In this document: positions 59,902-64,000 of the stretch, in pieces
Numbering within the stretch: the first letter of the stretch is position 1
How the letters are laid out: every line of letters starts with the position of its first letter
Assembly (NCBI GenBank): GCA_017527435.1
Contig: JAFXQB010000022.1
Span: 122,808 to 186,807, forward strand
DNA length: 64,000 nucleotides
Reading direction: 5' to 3'
DNA from: Salinivirgaceae bacterium
Lineage (GTDB): Bacteria > Bacteroidota > Bacteroidia > Bacteroidales > SZUA-534
Notes under the pieces: model-generated
The model's input: only the letters and a program-made list of their open reading frames with translations
Database searches by the model: none
What the model was told of the DNA's origin: nothing
Position numbers and translations under genes: made by a program

Positions 59902-60321
59902 CTACCACAAGTAATTGTATGCGTACAAGATAGCTGCCAATTCGGCCAAAGTTACGGAACCTTCAATTCTCATTAACTGATCGCTGTAACTTGTTGAGTC
60001 GCCTTTGTAGATTCTGCCGTTATCGATTCTGAAGAGTTGGTCGCTGTAGCTCGTTGAGTCACCTTTATATACCCTGTTATTATCAACTCGCATAAGTTGG
60101 TCGCTATAACTTGTAGAATCGCCTTTATAGATTCTGCCGTTTTCGATTCTCAAGAGTTGGTCACTGTAACTTGTAGAATCGCCCTTATACACCCGACCAT
60201 TATCAACCCGCATAAGTTGGTCGCTGTAACTTGTTGAGTCGCCTTTGTAGATTCTGCCATTCTCAATTCTGTAGAGTTGGTCGCTGTAACTTGTAGAATC
60301 GCCTTTATACACTTTAGCCAT
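59902..60321 (-). CDS. six-repeat protein, beta-flower-like
   Basis: 139 residues. The 20-residue unit YKGDSTSYSDQL-x-R-(I/V)-(E/D)-N-G-R-(I/V) occurs six times, beginning at residues 5, 25, 45, 65, 85 and 105. Units alternate LMRVDN and L(Y/L/F)RI(E/D)N, so the true period is 40 residues, three times. A C-terminal helix follows (TLAELAAILYAYNYLW). There is no signal peptide. Each unit is likely a two-strand hairpin, which would fit the symmetric beta-flower fold; that is an inference from pattern, not a family match I can check. It converges with the M16 operon; MFS is 57 bp upstream. Confidence 0.75.
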   Translation of the reverse strand: MAKVYKGDSTSYSDQLYRIENGRIYKGDSTSYSDQLMRVDNGRVYKGDSTSYSDQLLRIENGRIYKGDSTSYSDQLMRVDNNRVYKGDSTSYSDQLFRIDNGRIYKGDSTSYSDQLMRIEGSVTLAELAAILYAYNYLW

Positions 60322-60378
60322 AATACCGATTGTTTGAAGTTCGCCTATCTTGTTGCCATATTATCGACAGCCAAGGCC

Positions 60379-61746
60379 TTATGCAACCACATTCGGCTTC
60401 TCAAGGCCATACCCCTTGCGGGCGTCTTCGCGTTTGAGCATCAGCGCAAGCAGCAGAGCCACAATGCCGAACAGGGCAAAAATCGCCATTGGCAGGGTGT
60501 AGTTGTACTGCGTCACTTCGGTGCCATTGACTATGCGCACACCAGCGCGGCAATACTTGTCGAGAACGAAACCGATGAACAACGGCACAAAGCCCAGACC
60601 GATGTTCTGCACCCAAAAAATGAGCGCGTAGGCCGACCCGAGCAGTTTCTGCGGGATAATCTTCGGCACACTCGGCCACATTGCCGACGGCACAAGCGAG
60701 AAAGCCACCCCCAGCACAATCATTATGAAGGCGGCAAACCACCAATAGTTCATCAGCGGAAGGGCGAACAGAACGTGCACCAGGATGAGCAGCAGCGAGC
60801 CGATAATCATAATGGTGGCGCCACGGCCTTTCTTGTCGTAGATGCTACCGAAAAGCGGCGTCATTATAAGGTTGCCGAACGGAATCAGGCTCGGGATGAT
60901 ACCCGCCAGCGTGGTGCTGACGCCGTATTTGTTTTCCATCAGCGATGCGGCGTACTTCATAAAAGGGAACACGGCCGAGTAGAACATCAGGCAAAGCAAG
61001 GCCAGAAGCCAAAAGCCTTTGTTTGTGATAATTAACTTCAGGTCTTTTACCTTGAAGATGTCGTCGGATTCGCCCTGCTGTTGGGCAACTTCGGCATCGA
61101 AACGCTTATCCATCTGACAGAAAACAAGATAAGCCAGCAAACCGATGCAGAGCAGAACAGCCGAGAAGAGCAGCGGCGCCGAGAGCGAGAAATGCTTGAC
61201 AATCATCGGGCTGAAGACCAGAGCGGCGGCGGTTCCGAGTCGGGCCACGGCCACCTGAACGCCCATTGCCAAGGCTAACTCTTTGCCAGCGAACCATTTG
61301 GTTATGACCTTCGACACGGTGATTCCACAGTTCTCGGTGCCCACGGCAAAAATGGCGTAACCAAAGCAAGCCACAAACACCTGCGTGCGCATTCCGAAAA
61401 TGGTGCCAGCCGCGGCGTCGGGCGATATGTAATTAACCGCATAATACTTGATTAGCGCGCCTGTGAGCATCAGCACACAAGTAACAATTCCTGTGAACCG
61501 CACCCCCATCTTGTCGAGAACAATTCCGCCGAAAATGAGCATAAACAGGAACACGTTGAACCAGCAGTAGGCCCAGTTGAACTGTCCGAACTCAAGGCTT
61601 GTCCAGCCCATCTGCTCTTCGAGCATTGTCATCAGCGGCGACAGAGCGTCGGTAAGGAAATAGCCCCACATCATTGTGAACGAGACAATTACCAGCGCCG
61701 CCCAACGCGCGGCCTTCGATTCGCTTAATAGTTTTGCAGTTTTCAT
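60379..61746 (-). CDS. MFS transporter (MFSD1-like)
   Basis: 455 residues with twelve hydrophobic segments. The N-terminal MMWGYFLTDALSPLMTML and the loop FGGIVLDKMGVRFTG (the MFS motif-A region) are intact, and a second DKKGRG loop opens the C-terminal half. The overall pattern resembles MFSD1-type carriers, some of which move dipeptides. It lies next to the PepD dipeptidase gene on the same strand, which fits peptide uptake, although a terminator separates them. The substrate is unproven. Confidence 0.85.
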   Translation of the reverse strand: MKTAKLLSESKAARWAALVIVSFTMMWGYFLTDALSPLMTMLEEQMGWTSLEFGQFNWAYCWFNVFLFMLIFGGIVLDKMGVRFTGIVTCVLMLTGALIKYYAVNYISPDAAAGTIFGMRTQVFVACFGYAIFAVGTENCGITVSKVITKWFAGKELALAMGVQVAVARLGTAAALVFSPMIVKHFSLSAPLLFSAVLLCIGLLAYLVFCQMDKRFDAEVAQQQGESDDIFKVKDLKLIITNKGFWLLALLCLMFYSAVFPFMKYAASLMENKYGVSTTLAGIIPSLIPFGNLIMTPLFGSIYDKKGRGATIMIIGSLLLILVHVLFALPLMNYWWFAAFIMIVLGVAFSLVPSAMWPSVPKIIPQKLLGSAYALIFWVQNIGLGFVPLFIGFVLDKYCRAGVRIVNGTEVTQYNYTLPMAIFALFGIVALLLALMLKREDARKGYGLEKPNVVA

Positions 61747-61907
61747 ATTGTTTTAATTTTCAGTTTTATACAGAATTACAGCAATGATTCGCGTCGCATT
61801 TTATAACAAACCGTTCAGGAATCCTACTGTTCGGCAAATCTATTTCAAAATATGGTGTGACAAAACCCGCTGACCATTTTTATTCGATTTTCATCGACTA
61901 TGCCGAC

Positions 61908-61948
61908 AAAAAAGGCGCGGAATTTCGGTTTGTCCGACCTTCCGCGCC
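61908..61948 (-). terminator. pepD terminator
   Basis: GGCGCGGAA and TTCCGCGCC pair perfectly around a 17-nt loop; on the minus strand it is followed by six T, 23 bp past the pepD stop. Confidence 0.8.
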
Positions 61949-61970
61949 GTTGTTTCATCAGGCTTCCGCC

Positions 61971-63431
61971 CTACTTCACAGGCACATTCTTCAGCGTCTC
62001 GACCACCCAGCGGAAGAAACGCTCAACCGACGCAATGTTGACTGCCTCGTCGGGCGAGTGCGGGTGAACCAGGTGCGGACCGCAGGCCACCATATCCCAG
62101 TTGGGGTATTTCGAGCCCAGAATGCCGCATTCCAAACCTGCGTGAACGGCCTTGATTTCGGCTTCTTTTCCGAACACCGAAACCGAAGTACGGCGCATCA
62201 CGTCGAGAATGGCCGACTTCATATTCGGCTTCCAGCCAGGGTAGCCGCCGTCGAATTCGGCCTCGGCTTCGGCCATATTGAACACGCAGCGCATCTGCTC
62301 GGCCAAATCGGCTTTTGCCGACTCAACCGACGAGCGCAACAGGCTCTTAACCACAATCTTATCGCCTTCGAGTTTCACAATCGCCAGGTTCGACGACGTC
62401 TCGACCAAGCCCGCAACATCGGCACTCATTCGGGCCACGCCGTTGGGGCAGGCATAGACGGCCTTTGTCAGGCGGCTGCCAACGCCGTCCGATATGGCCT
62501 TTTCGGGCATTGCCGCGGGCTCAATGCTGACGCGCAAATCGGGGTCGACGGTGTTGAGTTCCGATTTGACAATCTGCTCATATTCAGCCACATCGGCAGC
62601 AATCTTTTCGGCATAGAAATCGGGCACCAGAATGGTTGCGAACGCCTCGCGCGGAATGGCGTTGCGCAGACTTCCGCCCTGAATGTCGGCCAGACGGACG
62701 CCAAACTTCGCCATAGCGCCGTTCAAATATCTGAAAATGATTTTGTTGGCATTGCCGCGACCAAGGTTAATATCGATTCCCGAGTGTCCGCCGCGCAAGC
62801 CCGTGACGCTCAATTTGAACGCCTTGTGGTGCTCGGGCACGGGTTTCAGTTTGGCGTCGAAAGTGAAGGTTCCGTTGACGCCACCAGCACAGCCCACGCA
62901 GAGTTCGCCCTCGTCCTCATAGTCGCAGTTGATAAGCATATCGCCCTGCAAGACACCTGATTTAATGCCATTTGCGCCAGTCATTCCTGTTTCCTCGTCG
63001 CAGGTGAAAAGCGCCTCGAGCGGGCCGTGCGCAATGTCTTTCGACGCAAGAATGGCCATTGCCGTGGCCACGCCCATACCATTGTCGGCGCCCAGAGTTG
63101 TGCCTGTAGCCTTCACCCATTCGCCATCGACGCGCGGTTGCACGGGGTCAGCAAGCCAGTCGTGACGGACATCGCTGTTGGCTTGCGGCACCATATCCAT
63201 ATGGCCCTGCAGAATGACGCCACGGCGGTTCTCCATTCCCGGCGTTGCGGGCTTGCGGATAATCACGTTGCCAATCTCATCGGCAAAAGCCTCAAGACCA
63301 ATGCCTTGGGCGAAATCGAGAAGAAACTTGCGAACCTTTTCCTCGTGTTTCGACGGACGCGGCACTTGCGTCAGTTGGTAGAAATAGTCCCAAACCGCCT
63401 TGGGTTCGAGATTCGATAGTGGATTACTCAT
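61971..63431 (-). CDS. pepD: aminoacyl-histidine dipeptidase
   Basis: 486 residues, the full length of PepD. Metal-site segments are LQGHMDMVPQ near residue 80, LGADNGMGVA near 118, FTCDEETGMTGA near 149 and HPHSPDEAVNI at the C-terminus. It is an M20-family cytosolic dizinc dipeptidase that cleaves Xaa-His and other dipeptides. Its start overlaps the end of the upstream FISUMP gene by 8 bp. It is next to an MFS carrier that could supply dipeptides. Confidence 0.95.
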   Translation of the reverse strand: MSNPLSNLEPKAVWDYFYQLTQVPRPSKHEEKVRKFLLDFAQGIGLEAFADEIGNVIIRKPATPGMENRRGVILQGHMDMVPQANSDVRHDWLADPVQPRVDGEWVKATGTTLGADNGMGVATAMAILASKDIAHGPLEALFTCDEETGMTGANGIKSGVLQGDMLINCDYEDEGELCVGCAGGVNGTFTFDAKLKPVPEHHKAFKLSVTGLRGGHSGIDINLGRGNANKIIFRYLNGAMAKFGVRLADIQGGSLRNAIPREAFATILVPDFYAEKIAADVAEYEQIVKSELNTVDPDLRVSIEPAAMPEKAISDGVGSRLTKAVYACPNGVARMSADVAGLVETSSNLAIVKLEGDKIVVKSLLRSSVESAKADLAEQMRCVFNMAEAEAEFDGGYPGWKPNMKSAILDVMRRTSVSVFGKEAEIKAVHAGLECGILGSKYPNWDMVACGPHLVHPHSPDEAVNIASVERFFRWVVETLKNVPVK

Positions 63432-64000
63432 AATATTGATGATATTGATGTTTTTGAATTTTCGTTAAGCGCCGAACTGGGCGAACAGACTGACCATAGC
63501 AGCGGTAGGCGTCGTTGTCCCATGTATTCACAACACCGCCGTTGAAGTTGCAAGCACAAGCATCGAACGGATCGAACGCACCGAGCGTAGCCGACCAGTA
63601 GAGGCCGTCAGAACCAGCGCCATATTGATGCTTATCGTCACGGAAACCGGCAGCTGGAAGGAAAATATGGGCATCCTTCAAAGAATAAGACGCTGACGGT
63701 GTGTCTTTGTAATACACTTGTCTTCCTTTGTCGTAAGTAGATTTAACCTTGTAAATTATATAACCGCATACGTTGTGATTATTGTAGGTTTTTGTCCAAA
63801 CCCAATAGCATTGGCGTTCCAATTCGTCCCAATCGGCATCGGTTGGCATTGAATAATAAGAGCCTAACACAGCCGTGGCTGCGTCATCAGCCGATTCAAG
63901 TGTGGTAAGATTGTCGGTGAAACCATTGTTGCCATATTCTGCATCGTAACAATATTTTGTAAGAGTTTCGGCCGAGCCATTGCAATGCTTATATGTCTCC
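63424..64000 (-). CDS. FISUMP/TIGR02145-type secreted domain, C-terminal part (cut by window end)
   Basis: The reading frame is open from the right edge to a TAA at 63424-63426, giving about 191 residues with no start in the window. The sequence has the Fibrobacter succinogenes major paralogous domain pattern: YYSMPTDADWDELERQC, YIIYKVKSTYDKG, IFLPAAGFRDD, GLYWSATL and GQSVRPV at the end. Such domains occur in secreted or surface proteins of Bacteroidota. The last residues (KIQKHQYHQYYE) overlap the pepD start. The N-terminal part is outside the window. Confidence 0.8.
   Translation of the reverse strand, partial: ETYKHCNGSAETLTKYCYDAEYGNNGFTDNLTTLESADDAATAVLGSYYSMPTDADWDELERQCYWVWTKTYNNHNVCGYIIYKVKSTYDKGRQVYYKDTPSASYSLKDAHIFLPAAGFRDDKHQYGAGSDGLYWSATLGAFDPFDACACNFNGGVVNTWDNDAYRCYGQSVRPVRRLTKIQKHQYHQYYE

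Noticed and set aside
60277..61035. 252-residue open frame on the plus strand
   Set aside because: It is antisense to the MFS gene, His/Gln/Arg-rich and without a recognisable domain; a shadow of GC-biased codon positions.
61857..62960. 367-residue open frame on the plus strand
   Set aside because: It is antisense to pepD, which is an unmistakable full-length gene.

Overview
The window looks like a chromosomal segment of a Gram-negative Bacteroidota, most likely a Bacteroidales gut or rumen lineage. Evidence seen in the sequence: many promoters carry the Bacteroidota -7 element TAnnTTTG, in several cases with TTG 19-21 bp upstream; several secreted proteins end in type IX secretion (T9SS) type A sorting domains; and there are an RprXY-type two-component pair, a TonB-dependent receptor with a carboxypeptidase-like N-terminal domain, and glycine-lipid synthase homologues. 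Both tRNA genes lack an encoded CCA. I cannot name the genus. I see no insertion sequence, prophage, integrase, CRISPR array or rRNA.

Layout. 1-3.5 kb: a cut-off secreted protein, then a two-gene operon of a large left-handed beta-helix protein and a SIS sugar isomerase. 3.7-7.4 kb: a T9SS-exported CE6 esterase and an S9 peptidase lipoprotein. 7.5-13.3 kb: RprY/RprX, an intergenic region that may encode a small RNA, and a CBS / BamA-like / GH3 operon. 13.3-18.2 kb: a tandem repeat, a lipocalin-like lipoprotein, HtpG, a secreted unknown and a LytTR regulator. 18.3-25.3 kb: an S8 protease, a MATE pump, a serine hydrolase, a T9SS protein whose coding region contains a REP-like palindrome, and a 159-bp nested inverted-repeat element. 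25.3-32.8 kb: a YycJ-like hydrolase, a BatA-like protein, GltX with tRNA-Glu, small genes, a nucleoside-recognition membrane protein and an amidohydrolase.

32.9-45.8 kb is the most coherent block. It holds phosphate porin and PstS genes, a cysD-cysN-cysH-glsA-glsB run (sulfate activation and reduction followed by aminolipid acyltransferases), nadA, an EamA transporter, and pstC-pstA-pstB. Three promoters here (porin, cysD, pstC) share a palindrome of form CCTAT-N7-ATAGG, or a diverged version of it, placed 16-17 bp upstream of the -7 element. Two of them have a second copy just downstream of -7. This predicts one regulator controlling oxyanion uptake and sulfur assimilation.

45.8-64 kb: a TonB receptor, YjbQ, an RDD protein, tRNA-Asp, an ECF sigma / membrane protein / lipoprotein operon, an S4 protein, a nitroreductase, a HAD hydrolase with an S1-type T9SS protease, a pair of M16 peptidases with a GNAT and an HExxH lipoprotein, a six-repeat protein that may be a beta-flower, an MFS carrier, the PepD dipeptidase, and the C-terminal part of a secreted FISUMP-type protein cut by the window end.
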